Positions 6,846 to 14,597 of a stretch of DNA of 64,000 bases are shown one piece after another. The position numbers and the translations under genes were made by a program. The notes under the pieces are model-generated. The model was not told the DNA's origin and ran no database searches. It worked only from the letters and a program-made list of their open reading frames with translations. The DNA is from JAJCYK01 sp965212195 (GTDB lineage Bacteria > Bacteroidota > Bacteroidia > Cytophagales > Cyclobacteriaceae): contig CBDBUW010000021.1 of the NCBI GenBank assembly GCA_965212195.1, positions 62,001-126,000 on the forward strand, given 5' to 3'. Numbering within the stretch: position 1 is the first letter of the stretch; every line of letters begins with the position of its first letter.

Positions 6846-6932
6846 TAACTGGATTAACTTTTAAGAATACTTATCTAACGTTGAAACTTGAATTTGAAAA
6901 GTACAAAGAACAATTATTTGCTGGAACTTGAA

Positions 6933-7526
6933 ATGGACGAAAATGATCTACTATTAGAAAGAGGATTACCTGAACGTTATCGAGCTCGTGCGGCATCATT
7001 GTATGATCAAGCATTCGGTCAAAAATTCTCTGCAGCGATACGTTCTGAACAAGAACGCCTAATGCTTTTGGAAAATTGCATAGATCCAGAATATGCAATC
7101 ATTGCTATATCTGATTCTAAACTTACAGGGGTTGCTGGATTTCACACATCAAATGGCTCTTTAACTGGAAACATTACTTATAGCAAGTTAGTTACACAAC
7201 TGGGTGTTTTAAAAGGAACTTGGGCAGCCCTGATATTCAGCCTTTATGAGAGAAAGCCAACATCTGGTGAATTGCTCATGGACGGTATTTCAGTTGACAA
7301 AGACTATAGAGGAAAGGGTATAGGCAGCAAACTTCTTGATGAAATTGCAAAGTATGCCAGTGAAAATAAATACGATCGAATCCGTCTCGATGTTATCGAT
7401 ATAAATCCAAAAGCAAAAAAGTTATATGAAAAGAAAGGTTTCAAGCCAGTTAAGACGGAGAACTTTCAATATTTAAAATGGTTGTTGGGCTTTAGTGGCT
7501 CCACAACAATGGAAATGATTATTTAA
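6933..7526 (+). CDS. GNAT-family N-acetyltransferase
   Basis: 197 aa from the ATG at 6933; an upstream in-frame TTG at 6888 is possible. The C-terminal half has the GNAT core: GELLMDGISVDKDYRGKGIG gives strand beta4 and the R-G-x-G-x-G acetyl-CoA loop, followed by LLDEIAKYA, then IRLDVIDINPKAKKLYEKKG. The N-terminal half is less typical. It is unrelated at family level to the RimJ-like enzyme 750 bp upstream. The stop codon lies at the edge of the next B element. Substrate unknown. Confidence 0.85.
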   Translation: MDENDLLLERGLPERYRARAASLYDQAFGQKFSAAIRSEQERLMLLENCIDPEYAIIAISDSKLTGVAGFHTSNGSLTGNITYSKLVTQLGVLKGTWAALIFSLYERKPTSGELLMDGISVDKDYRGKGIGSKLLDEIAKYASENKYDRIRLDVIDINPKAKKLYEKKGFKPVKTENFQYLKWLLGFSGSTTMEMII

Positions 7527-7527
7527 T

Positions 7528-7642
7528 GTCCGCTTATGGACGTAAGGGGCTGGTCAGTAAATTTCCTGTTGTGCTAATTATTGCCATTTTAGAGATGCTA
7601 TGTGGACATTTGTTCCGCATTAAACAAGTTAAGCGCCAAGTT
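7528..7642. repeat. Degenerate family B followed by family C copy 2
   Basis: A B-like left arm (GTCCGCTTATGGACG) is followed from about 7551 by a family C element matching 3524-3611. An open frame runs through it from 7526, but the repeat nature argues that the following gene starts later, at 7694. Confidence 0.6.
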
Positions 7643-7693
7643 ATTCCCAAAATTTCTCAGGAAGAAATACAGTTTAAAAAAGGACGAATAGGT

Positions 7694-8413
7694 ATGGTAT
7701 CGAAGAAAGTTGATCAAAATGCGTTTAAAACAGCAAGCCCCAAATATTGGGCTGGATTAGTAATAACGCATCTCCTCATACCACCAGTTCTCTTGATAAG
7801 TGGACGGGATCTCGGTTGGTGGCAGGGTTGGCTTTATTCAGCGCTGATAGTTGTAGCGGGTATAGGTTCACGCATGTGGGCCGAAAAAAGGCATCCGGGA
7901 TTGCTGGCAGAACGAGGTAAATTTGGAAAAGCTCAGGATGTGAAATCGTGGGATAAAGTGCTTTCTCCATTAATGGCAGTGAGTATGTCTTTCCCATTAG
8001 TTATTGTGGCGGGACTAGATCACCACTTTGGGTGGTCAATTGTATTTCCGACATGGCTCAACATCTTGGGCTTCATCTTGATTGTGCTTGGATACACCTT
8101 CGCAGGATGGGCTTTGGTAGAGAACCGCTTCTTCTCAAGCGTGATGCGTATTCAGACGGACCGAGGGCATATTGTATGTGACAGCGGTCCATATCGGATT
8201 GTAAGACATCCTGGTTATGCTGGAAATATTCTAGCACTACCGGGCATTGTGCTGGCTTTAGGCTCTGTTTGGACCATCATTCCAGTGATAGCAGCGCTAA
8301 TCATTGCCGTGATAAGGACCGCGCTAGAAGATAAAACTTTACAAGAAGAATTGCCAGGGTATCGGGACTACGTGCTTCGTGTGCGTTATCGGTTGATTCC
8401 AGGTTTCTTCTGA
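7694..8413 (+). CDS. Isoprenylcysteine carboxyl methyltransferase-family membrane protein
   Basis: 239 aa with ATG at 7694, chosen because the frame upstream is repeat sequence. Five or six membrane helices. The C-terminal signature is complete: VCDSGPYRIVRHPGYAGNIL with the RHPxY core, and after two helices EDKTLQEELPGYRDYVLRV, ending RLIPGFF. This is the ICMT/PEMT fold, which transfers a methyl group from S-adenosylmethionine to a membrane-associated acceptor. The acceptor is unknown. It is a better-preserved relative of the protein at 4953. Confidence 0.85.
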   Translation: MVSKKVDQNAFKTASPKYWAGLVITHLLIPPVLLISGRDLGWWQGWLYSALIVVAGIGSRMWAEKRHPGLLAERGKFGKAQDVKSWDKVLSPLMAVSMSFPLVIVAGLDHHFGWSIVFPTWLNILGFILIVLGYTFAGWALVENRFFSSVMRIQTDRGHIVCDSGPYRIVRHPGYAGNILALPGIVLALGSVWTIIPVIAALIIAVIRTALEDKTLQEELPGYRDYVLRVRYRLIPGFF

Positions 8414-8434
8414 GGAACATAATTCCGTTAGACC

Positions 8435-8458
8435 AGCCGCTTTTGGCCTAAAACAGAC
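8435..8458. repeat. Family B palindrome, degenerate
   Basis: AGCCGCTTTTGGCC, then TAAAACAGAC: the core and right arm are conserved, the left arm has drifted. Confidence 0.6.
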
Positions 8459-8490
8459 TGTTAGTTGTTATTGATTTATGTTATGATAGG

Positions 8491-8844
8491 TTGGATTCTA
8501 GATTATCTTTTGGGAGTGTTTATAAGTTTTCAGAGAAAATTTCTTTGGGATTAAATCCTGTACCTAGGGCTGCCCTTATATCATCTCTCACTTTATTTTT
8601 CTTACTAGCTTCGATCCTAGAATTATTTGGATACGACTTCCAACGGTTCGGAGTAGCTGTAGGCATAACAGTTGGATTGGCACTCTTTTTTATTGGCCTT
8701 AGGATCTTCTCTAACAAGAAGTTGCGCAGCCGAATAATATCGAAGTTCAGTAGAGCAAATTTGGCTTCAAAAATCAGTACTTTATGGGTTCCAATACTTG
8801 CAGCGACTTCATTTATTTTGTTTATAAAGATCGTAACTGAATAA
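8491..8844 (+). CDS. Small membrane protein, start uncertain
   Basis: 117 codons counted from a TTG at 8491. Three hydrophobic segments are visible (ALISSLTLFFLLASILELF, GVAVGITVGLALFFIGL, LWVPILAATSFILFI) with a basic linker. There is no good ATG in this frame. An ATG at 8483 in another frame encodes 23 residues with a good hydrophobic start (MIGWILDYLLGVF) and then stops at 8552-8554. The original gene may therefore have suffered a frameshift near 8540, and the frame called here could be a damaged copy. No family recognised. Confidence 0.5.
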   Translation: MDSRLSFGSVYKFSEKISLGLNPVPRAALISSLTLFFLLASILELFGYDFQRFGVAVGITVGLALFFIGLRIFSNKKLRSRIISKFSRANLASKISTLWVPILAATSFILFIKIVTE

Positions 8845-8851
8845 ATCATGT

Positions 8852-8875
8852 GTCCGCTATTGGCCGAAAGCAGCC
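8852..8875. repeat. Family B palindrome, last copy
   Basis: GTCCGCTATTGGCCG, then AAAGCAGCC. It marks the right end of the cassette-like region. Confidence 0.75.
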
Positions 8876-8887
8876 ACTTATTGACCC

Positions 8888-9019
8888 CCTCAGCGTCACC
8901 TACAGAAGATACTGAGGCCGATGTCATCAACGTCCCTTATTACCTTATCACTCCCTCAGTGTCACTCACAGAGGACACTGAGGTTTACATCATCAGCGTC
9001 CCTTATCAGGTGACACAGA
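8888..9019. repeat. Two tandem 66-bp repeats with CCTCAG stem-loops
   Basis: Copy 1 starts at 8888 and copy 2 at 8954. Each opens with a 30-bp stem-loop (CCTCAGYGTC, 10-base loop, GAYACTGAGG) and continues with TCATCA, CGTCCCTTAT. Because 66 is a multiple of three, an open frame crosses both, but no gene is called. Related copies are at 1425 and 49043. Confidence 0.75.
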
Positions 9020-9170
9020 TGGGGCAGTGAAAAAATGACACTGATGGAAATGGGAAAAAGGATGACACTAATGAGATGGATAAAACGGTGAAACCAACGG
9101 CGATGGAAAAAAGGGTGACATTGATGAAGAATGGTGATATTATTTTTTGCCGGCAGACCTCCATTTAATA
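9020..9170. other. Purine-rich tract before murI
   Basis: About 150 bp with strong G/A excess on the plus strand and irregularly repeated GATGG, TGACA and AAAAGG words. No gene, hairpin or clear promoter is seen. It separates the accessory array from the housekeeping DNA. Confidence 0.5.
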
Positions 9171-9204
9171 GAAAATAATGGAGATATTTAGGCAAATTTT
9201 TTTT

Positions 9205-10017
9205 ATGTCCTCAGCTTCTAACGCCCCCATTGGAATTTTTGACAGCGGTATCGGGGGTCTCACCGTAGCACGTGCTGTAAAGCAGGAACTCCCCGGAGAG
9301 CAGATCATTTACTTTGGCGATACCGCTCATTTGCCCTACGGGGATAAATCGACTGCCGCCATTCAGGCTTATTCCATCAAGATCACCCAAATGCTGTTGA
9401 ATCAGGGATGCAAATTGATCCTGATCGCCTGCAACTCTGCCAGCGCCGCCGGCTATGAACTGGTAAGCGAGTATGTGGGCAATTCAGCTAAAGTCCTTAA
9501 TGTGATCGATCCGGTAATCGATTATCTGAGAGAAAACTACCAGGGAAAAACTGTGGGACTTATCGGCACCAAGCAAACGGTAAATTCAAAAGTCTATGAA
9601 CAGAAGGTGCAAGCCCTGAACAAAAACATTTCTTTAAAAGCTCTGGCCACGCCCTTGCTGGTACCCATGATTGAGGAGGGGTTCTTTACCGGCGATATCA
9701 GCAAGAAGATCATCCGGAAGTACCTGCGCGATCCCTGGCTGCAGGATATGGAAGCCCTCATTCTGGGTTGTACCCACTACCCGCTGATTAAGAAATCGAT
9801 TTTAAAATATTACGGTCCTATGGTAGAGGTTATTGATAGCTCTGTAATAGTGGCCCGGGCCCTTAAAGGATTCTTGGAATTCCACAATTTGATCAATAAA
9901 CACCCTGGTGGGAAAGACCACTTTATGATATCGGATTTTACGGACTCATTCCAGGCATCCACCCGAATGTTCTTCGGTGAGAAAATAAAACTGGAGCGCT
10001 CCAGCCTTTGGGATTAA
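9205..10017 (+). CDS. murI: Glutamate racemase
   Basis: 270 aa from the ATG at 9205; an in-frame ATG at 9178 would add nine residues. Converts L- to D-glutamate for peptidoglycan in the cytoplasm. Family landmarks are all present: IGIFDSGIGGLTVARAV at the start, the first catalytic cysteine Cys76 in LIACNSASA, and the second, Cys189, in LILGCTHYPLI. Length is normal for MurI. It is the first housekeeping gene to the right of the repeat-rich region and has no obvious operon partner. Confidence 0.97.
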   Translation: MSSASNAPIGIFDSGIGGLTVARAVKQELPGEQIIYFGDTAHLPYGDKSTAAIQAYSIKITQMLLNQGCKLILIACNSASAAGYELVSEYVGNSAKVLNVIDPVIDYLRENYQGKTVGLIGTKQTVNSKVYEQKVQALNKNISLKALATPLLVPMIEEGFFTGDISKKIIRKYLRDPWLQDMEALILGCTHYPLIKKSILKYYGPMVEVIDSSVIVARALKGFLEFHNLINKHPGGKDHFMISDFTDSFQASTRMFFGEKIKLERSSLWD

Positions 10018-10154
10018 CCAAGTGATTTCGCAAGAGCCCTAAGAAGCGCCAAGGGTGGCAAAGACTTAGCGCAGCTTTGAGCTTCATTGCATTCTCTGCA
10101 AGACAGCTATGGGAATCCCGAACAATACTAATTCCAAATTCCGGATATATGTTG

Positions 10155-10162
10155 TAACTTTG
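10155..10162 (+). promoter_or_regulatory. Bacteroidota -7 element ahead of the PurF-like gene
   Basis: TAACTTTG fits TAnnTTTG and lies 21 bp before the start codon at 10184. No clear TTTG -33 element is seen at the ideal distance. Confidence 0.5.
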
Positions 10163-10183
10163 TTTTAATAAGCAACCTTCCAA

Positions 10184-12064
10184 ATGAGTGACGCTATAAA
10201 GCACGAATGTGGCATTGCCCTGATTCGCTTACGCAAACCGCTCCAGTATTACATTGACAAGTACGGTTCTCCCCTTTATGCAGTAAAGAAATTATATCTG
10301 CTGATGGAGAAGCAACACAACCGCGGCCAGGACGGGGCCGGTGTAGCTAATATAAAACTGGATGTATCCCCTGGTTGGCGCTACATAAGCCGCTACCGCT
10401 CTGTTAAAACGCAACCCATCCTGGACATATTCAGCAAATTGGAACGGAAGTTCGAGAAATGCCGCAAGGAAGCCGGGGAGAAGTTTAACGATGCCCAATG
10501 GCTGCAGGAAAATTGCGCTTTTACCGGAGAAGCATGGATAGGGCACTTGCGATACGGCACCCATGGCGGCAACAAAGTGGAAAATTGCCATCCGATGTTG
10601 AGGCAAAACAACTGGAGGAGCCGCAATCTGGTATTAGCCGGTAATTTCAACATGACCAATCTGGACGAACTTTTCAACACCCTGGTAAAAATAGGTCAGC
10701 ACCCCAAGGAAAAAGTGGATACCGTCACCGTATTGGAAAAGATAGGGCACTTTCTGGACGAAGAGAATCAAAAGATCTTCGATCAGTATAAAAACCAGCT
10801 CAATAACCAGCAGATTACTGAGCGCATCGAAGAGGAGCTGGATTTAGGCAGGGTGTTGCAGCGATCCTGCAAGGATTTCGATGGGGGATACGCTATGGTA
10901 GGTATGACCGGTTATGGCGCTTCCTTTGTAGCCAGAGATCCGGCAGGAATACGTCCGGCTTACTATTATGCAGATGACGAGGTTATTGTGGCTGCTTCGG
11001 AAAAACCAGCCATCAAAACCGCTTTCAATGTCGAATATCAGGAGATCCTGGAGGTGCAACCCGGCCATGCTTTGATTGTGGACAAGCAGGGCAATTACGA
11101 TCAACATAAAATCAGGGAGCCACTGGAAAAAAAATCCTGCAGCTTCGAGCGTATCTATTTCAGCCGGGGATCGGACCCAGATATTTATCACGAGCGCAAA
11201 CAGCTGGGACGCTTACTGGTGCCCCAGGTGTTAGAAGCCATTAATTTCGACCTAAAACATACTGTTTTTTCCTACATTCCCAACACCGCAGAAACCGCCT
11301 ATCTGGGCATGATGGAAGGGCTGGAGGAATATCTTGCTAACCGACGCAAGGAAGTATTTATTGAGGAGAAGCCCCATATCGATTCCAAGGAGGAGATCCT
11401 AAATTTCCGTCCCCGAGTGGAGAAACTGGTGCTTAAGGATGCCAAATTACGCACGTTTATCACCGATGATGACCATCGCGACGATCTGGTTGCTCATGTT
11501 TATGATACCACCTATGAGGTAATTAATAAACACCAGGATACTCTGGTGGTTATTGATGATTCCATTGTTAGAGGCACCACGTTGGAGGTTAGCATATTGA
11601 ACATGCTGATGCGTCTTAAGCCTAAGAAAATTGTCATTGTATCTTCGGCACCTCAGATCCGATTTCCTGACTGCTACGGCATCGACATGTCAAGGATGAA
11701 AGATTTCATCGCTTTCCGTGCGGTTATGGAACTTTTGCAGGAACAGGAGATGGGGCTGTTGGTAGACCAGGTATACCGCAAGTGCCTTAAAGCTACCAGT
11801 ACCCAAGTAAATCACCTAAAGGAATTGTATGCACCCTTTAATTACCGGGAAATCTCACATAAAATAGCGGAGATGATTTCCAGACGCTATGCCAGCATTG
11901 GGGTAGAGGTGATCTACCAAACCGTGGAAAACTTAAATAAAGCATGTCCCAATCATTTGGGCGACTGGTATTTTACTGGTGACTATCCTACGCCAGGGGG
12001 TAATAAAGTAGTTAACCGGGCTTTTGTCAATTATATGCAGGGGAAGACGGTTAGGGCTTATTAA
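10184..12064 (+). CDS. PurF-like amidophosphoribosyltransferase, long Bacteroidota form
   Basis: 626 aa. N-terminal class II glutamine amidotransferase domain: HECGIALIRL with the likely nucleophile Cys9, followed by MEKQHNRGQDGAG and later FTGEAWIGHLRYGTHG. C-terminal phosphoribosyltransferase domain with the PRPP loop VVIDDSIVRGTT at about residues 453-464. Canonical PurF makes phosphoribosylamine from PRPP and glutamine as the first purine step. This protein is over 100 residues longer, with insertions between the domains, and is the form common in Bacteroidota. The nucleophile is preceded by eight residues, so N-terminal processing would be needed for standard Ntn chemistry. A different phosphoribosyl acceptor cannot be excluded. 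Confidence 0.85.
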   Translation: MSDAIKHECGIALIRLRKPLQYYIDKYGSPLYAVKKLYLLMEKQHNRGQDGAGVANIKLDVSPGWRYISRYRSVKTQPILDIFSKLERKFEKCRKEAGEKFNDAQWLQENCAFTGEAWIGHLRYGTHGGNKVENCHPMLRQNNWRSRNLVLAGNFNMTNLDELFNTLVKIGQHPKEKVDTVTVLEKIGHFLDEENQKIFDQYKNQLNNQQITERIEEELDLGRVLQRSCKDFDGGYAMVGMTGYGASFVARDPAGIRPAYYYADDEVIVAASEKPAIKTAFNVEYQEILEVQPGHALIVDKQGNYDQHKIREPLEKKSCSFERIYFSRGSDPDIYHERKQLGRLLVPQVLEAINFDLKHTVFSYIPNTAETAYLGMMEGLEEYLANRRKEVFIEEKPHIDSKEEILNFRPRVEKLVLKDAKLRTFITDDDHRDDLVAHVYDTTYEVINKHQDTLVVIDDSIVRGTTLEVSILNMLMRLKPKKIVIVSSAPQIRFPDCYGIDMSRMKDFIAFRAVMELLQEQEMGLLVDQVYRKCLKATSTQVNHLKELYAPFNYREISHKIAEMISRRYASIGVEVIYQTVENLNKACPNHLGDWYFTGDYPTPGGNKVVNRAFVNYMQGKTVRAY

Positions 12065-12067
12065 TAG

Positions 12068-12394
12068 TTAAACCGCAAAACTTTCGCCACAACCACAGGT
12101 ACGGCTGGCATTGGGGTTGATAAATTGGAACCCTTTTCCGTTTAACCCATCAGAGAAGTCAAGGGTAGTACCTAAAAGATATAACAAGCTTTTCTTATCC
12201 ACCAAAATTTTCACCTGGTTGTCTTCGAATATCTCATCCGAATCCAGGATTTTTTCATCAAAGCTCAGGTTATACATAAGACCGGAACATCCACCACCGG
12301 TCACTGAAACCCTTAAATGACGCTTTCCGGTCTGCGCTTCCTGCTGCTTAAGCTCTTCTATCCTGTTTTTGGCTTTTTCCGTTACTGTGATCAT
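12068..12394 (-). CDS. A-type iron-sulfur carrier (HesB/IscA/SufA family)
   Basis: 108 aa, full family length. The three conserved cysteines are visible: Cys36 in TGGGCSGLMY and Cys100 and Cys102 in RTCGCGESF. These proteins carry Fe-S clusters from the scaffold to target enzymes in the cytoplasm. It converges on the PurF-like gene with only 3 bp between stops and stands alone here, away from the suf genes, so IscA, SufA and ErpA cannot be distinguished from the sequence. Start by ATG at 12394. Confidence 0.93.
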   Translation of the reverse strand: MITVTEKAKNRIEELKQQEAQTGKRHLRVSVTGGGCSGLMYNLSFDEKILDSDEIFEDNQVKILVDKKSLLYLLGTTLDFSDGLNGKGFQFINPNASRTCGCGESFAV

Positions 12395-12509
12395 GATACC
12401 TTAATCTGCTAATGTTAAAGGGCAAATTCTCTCTTAAAACTTTATTTGCTGAGTAAAAGTTTCGACCTTCACGCAAAGTTAAACAAATAATTATAAGAAG
12501 TTAAATGAC

Positions 12510-12926
12510 ATGTTAAAACTGGAGCATCTGGGCATTGCTGTCGAGGATCTTATCAGTGCTAATGAGTGCTATACCAAGTTATTGGGTGCAGAACCTTACA
12601 AGCAGGAGGAAGTGGCCTCCGAAGGTGTTATTACCTCTTTTTTTAGAGCAGGCGAGAGCAAAATAGAACTACTAGAAGCCACTAATGAACAAAGTGCCAT
12701 TGCCAAATTCATTGAGAAAAGGGGTGAGGGGCTACATCATATGGCATTTGAGGTGGATGATATCTATCAGGAGATGGCCCGACTGCGAGAGCAGGGCTTC
12801 CAAATCTTAAATGACCAGCCCAAAAAAGGAGCAGACAATAAACTAGTGTGTTTTATCCATCCCAAATCCGCAAAGGGTGTACTGGTAGAACTCTGTCAGG
12901 AGATCAAGGCTTCTGATACTGAATAG
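12510..12926 (+). CDS. mce: Methylmalonyl-CoA epimerase
   Basis: 138 aa, the family's usual size, a vicinal-oxygen-chelate fold with two beta-alpha-beta-beta-beta units. Metal-ligand regions are visible as LEHLGIAVEDL (His near residue 6) and GLHHMAFEVDDI (His in the second half), with Glu residues in IELLEAT and VLVELCQE. It interconverts (R)- and (S)-methylmalonyl-CoA in propionate metabolism. No mutase gene is in the window. The end of the gene overlaps by 23 bp with a tiny lipoprotein gene on the other strand. Confidence 0.93.
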   Translation: MLKLEHLGIAVEDLISANECYTKLLGAEPYKQEEVASEGVITSFFRAGESKIELLEATNEQSAIAKFIEKRGEGLHHMAFEVDDIYQEMARLREQGFQILNDQPKKGADNKLVCFIHPKSAKGVLVELCQEIKASDTE

Positions 12927-13035
12927 AGTTGTAATGCCGGTTTTTCTTTTTACCCTGCACGGTTTTATAATGGGGCTTGGTACAAGCTGCTAATAAGCCC
13001 GTTAGCAATAAAATGGTTAGTATTTTTTTAATCAT
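12904..13035 (-). CDS. 43-aa lipoprotein
   Basis: ATG at 13035 on the minus strand opens 43 codons ending in TGA (12904-12906). The product starts MIKKILTILLLTGLLAACT, a textbook lipoprotein signal with Cys18, followed by a 25-residue mature peptide that is strongly basic (VQGKKKNRHYNSIQYQKP). The clean signal, the lipobox and the compact fit between two genes argue that it is real despite its size. The Lys/Arg-rich tail ending in YNS-type motifs resembles small lipoproteins I associate with Flavobacteriia; the function is unknown. Its 3' end overlaps the mce stop region. Confidence 0.65.
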   Translation of the reverse strand: MIKKILTILLLTGLLAACTKPHYKTVQGKKKNRHYNSIQYQKP

Positions 13036-13173
13036 AGCTTTGGTAAAGAACTATCATGAATTTAGTACGAATATCACTATTCCGGGCAGCGATGTTCCTG
13101 TGAAACCAATGTATGTAACTTTAATTGCAATATTGTAAGTTGAATTCCCAACAAATCCACTAAAAGTAAAAGC

Positions 13174-14220
13174 ATGAGCGATAAATCATCAGGTAAAAAC
13201 CGTACGGAATTACAAGATTTGGGGGAATTTGGGCTTATCGACCGCCTCACGAAAGGAGTTGAACTCACTCAGAAAAGCAGTGTATTGGGCGTAGGTGATG
13301 ATGCTGCAGTGGTATCCAATAAGGGACTGTCCACCTTGATCACTAAGGACCTGCTGCTGGAAGGAGTCCATTTTGATTTGAGCTACGCCCCCCTGCAACA
13401 TTTGGGATACAAGGCAGTTACCGTAAATATTTCCGATATCGTTGCTATGAACGGGCATTGCCACCAGGTACTGGTGGGAATAGGTTTGAGCAACCGCTTT
13501 TCTCTGGAAGCGGTAGAAACCCTATACGGAGGGATCCAATTTGCCTGTAAGCAATACGGAGTAGATCTGGTAGGGGGCGATACCACCAGCAGTCAGTCCG
13601 GACTAGTGCTGTCAGTTACCGCTGTGGGCTCAGTGGATCCAGAACGATTGGTAACCCGTAGTGGTGCCCAAACCGGTGATCTCATTTGCGTTACCGGCAA
13701 CCTGGGTGCGGCTTACCTGGGATTGCAAGTACTGGCCAGGGAAAAACAAGTTTTTCTGGAGAACGCCGAGATGCAGCCGAAATTGGAGGGTTATGAGTAT
13801 ATAGTGAAAAGACAATTGACCGCAGAAGCACGTGTGGACCTGGTGCAGTGGTTTGAGCAACAAAACCTCCTGCCCACTGCTATGATCGACCTGTCCGACG
13901 GACTTGCTTCAGATTTGTTGCACATCTGCAAAGCCTCAAAGGTGGGGGCACGTATCTATCAGGAGAAGCTTCCCATTGACCCAGTGGCTACCGATGCTGC
14001 ATTGGAATTTAAAATGGACCCCACTACCTGTGCCTTGAACGGGGGCGAGGACTACGAGCTGTTATTCACCATAAGCCAAGATCATTACCAGTTGCTGGAA
14101 ACCCACCCCGATATTGCTATTATCGGCCATATAACGGAATCCGATCAGGGTGCCGACTTGGTTCTAAGAAACGGGGAGTTCACACCACTAAAAGCTCAGG
14201 GCTGGAACCATTTTCACTGA
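13174..14220 (+). CDS. thiL: Thiamine-monophosphate kinase
   Basis: 348 aa, PurM/ThiL superfamily. Phosphorylates thiamine monophosphate to the diphosphate with ATP. Visible landmarks: GEFGLIDRLTKGVE at the start, VLGVGDDAAVV (metal/ATP-binding aspartates), TKDLLLEGVHFD, AVTVNISDIVAMNG and LVGGDTTSS, then ATAMIDLSDGLASDLLHI and LNGGEDYELLFT in the C-terminal domain. Length is normal. It converges with the next gene, overlapping it by 7 bp. No other thiamine gene is nearby. Confidence 0.95.
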   Translation: MSDKSSGKNRTELQDLGEFGLIDRLTKGVELTQKSSVLGVGDDAAVVSNKGLSTLITKDLLLEGVHFDLSYAPLQHLGYKAVTVNISDIVAMNGHCHQVLVGIGLSNRFSLEAVETLYGGIQFACKQYGVDLVGGDTTSSQSGLVLSVTAVGSVDPERLVTRSGAQTGDLICVTGNLGAAYLGLQVLAREKQVFLENAEMQPKLEGYEYIVKRQLTAEARVDLVQWFEQQNLLPTAMIDLSDGLASDLLHICKASKVGARIYQEKLPIDPVATDAALEFKMDPTTCALNGGEDYELLFTISQDHYQLLETHPDIAIIGHITESDQGADLVLRNGEFTPLKAQGWNHFH

Positions 14221-14594
14221 TCTTCCGGATATGGGATATACAAGAAACTGGTGAATTCCCGGTCTACCACGAAAAGGCAGCAGAATTCATCGGGATCTTT
14301 GTATGTTTTCTTAAACTCTTCCGGCTTATCCATGATATTTCGTTGCACAAACTCATCTATATAGGTGGCGTAATAATGCCATTGAGTGGCAGCTTCTGCT
14401 TTATTAATGAGGAGTTGGCCTACCGGCTGTTCCGTCTTACATATGGGGAATATGGGGAAATCGGAAAATCCGTGCTTGCGGATACGGTAACTGGCTTCTT
14501 TCAATGTTTCGGCCACGATAACAAAATCCTGGGAGATGGTGCCCAAGTATTTACCGTCAAGTTCAGGGTCATTACCTTGGTTTAAAGGTTCCAT
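14214..14594 (-). CDS. Conserved hypothetical protein, 126 aa
   Basis: An acidic soluble protein without signal peptide or membrane segment. Visible blocks are DGKYLGTISQDFVIVAETL, ASYRIRKHGFSDFPIFPI and DPDEFCCLFVVDREFTSF. Composition and the compact alternation of strands and helices suggest a single alpha/beta domain. It lies 3 bp downstream of rlmD on the same strand and is probably co-transcribed with it. I associate this pairing with Flavobacteriia-type genomes, but the function is not known. Confidence 0.75.
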   Translation of the reverse strand: MEPLNQGNDPELDGKYLGTISQDFVIVAETLKEASYRIRKHGFSDFPIFPICKTEQPVGQLLINKAEAATQWHYYATYIDEFVQRNIMDKPEEFKKTYKDPDEFCCLFVVDREFTSFLYIPYPEDQ

Positions 14595-14597
14595 GTA

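Noticed and set aside
7526..7693. 56-codon N-terminal extension of the ICMT-like protein
   Set aside because: The extension is translated family B and C repeat sequence also found before an unrelated gene at 3.5 kb.
359..8875. CRISPR array made of family B repeats
   Set aside because: Spacing ranges from tens to over a thousand bases with genes between copies, and copies are palindromic and diverged; no cas genes.
8848..9030. 60-codon open frame on the plus strand
   Set aside because: It lies almost wholly in the 66-bp tandem repeat, whose length is a multiple of three; the protein is just the translated repeat.
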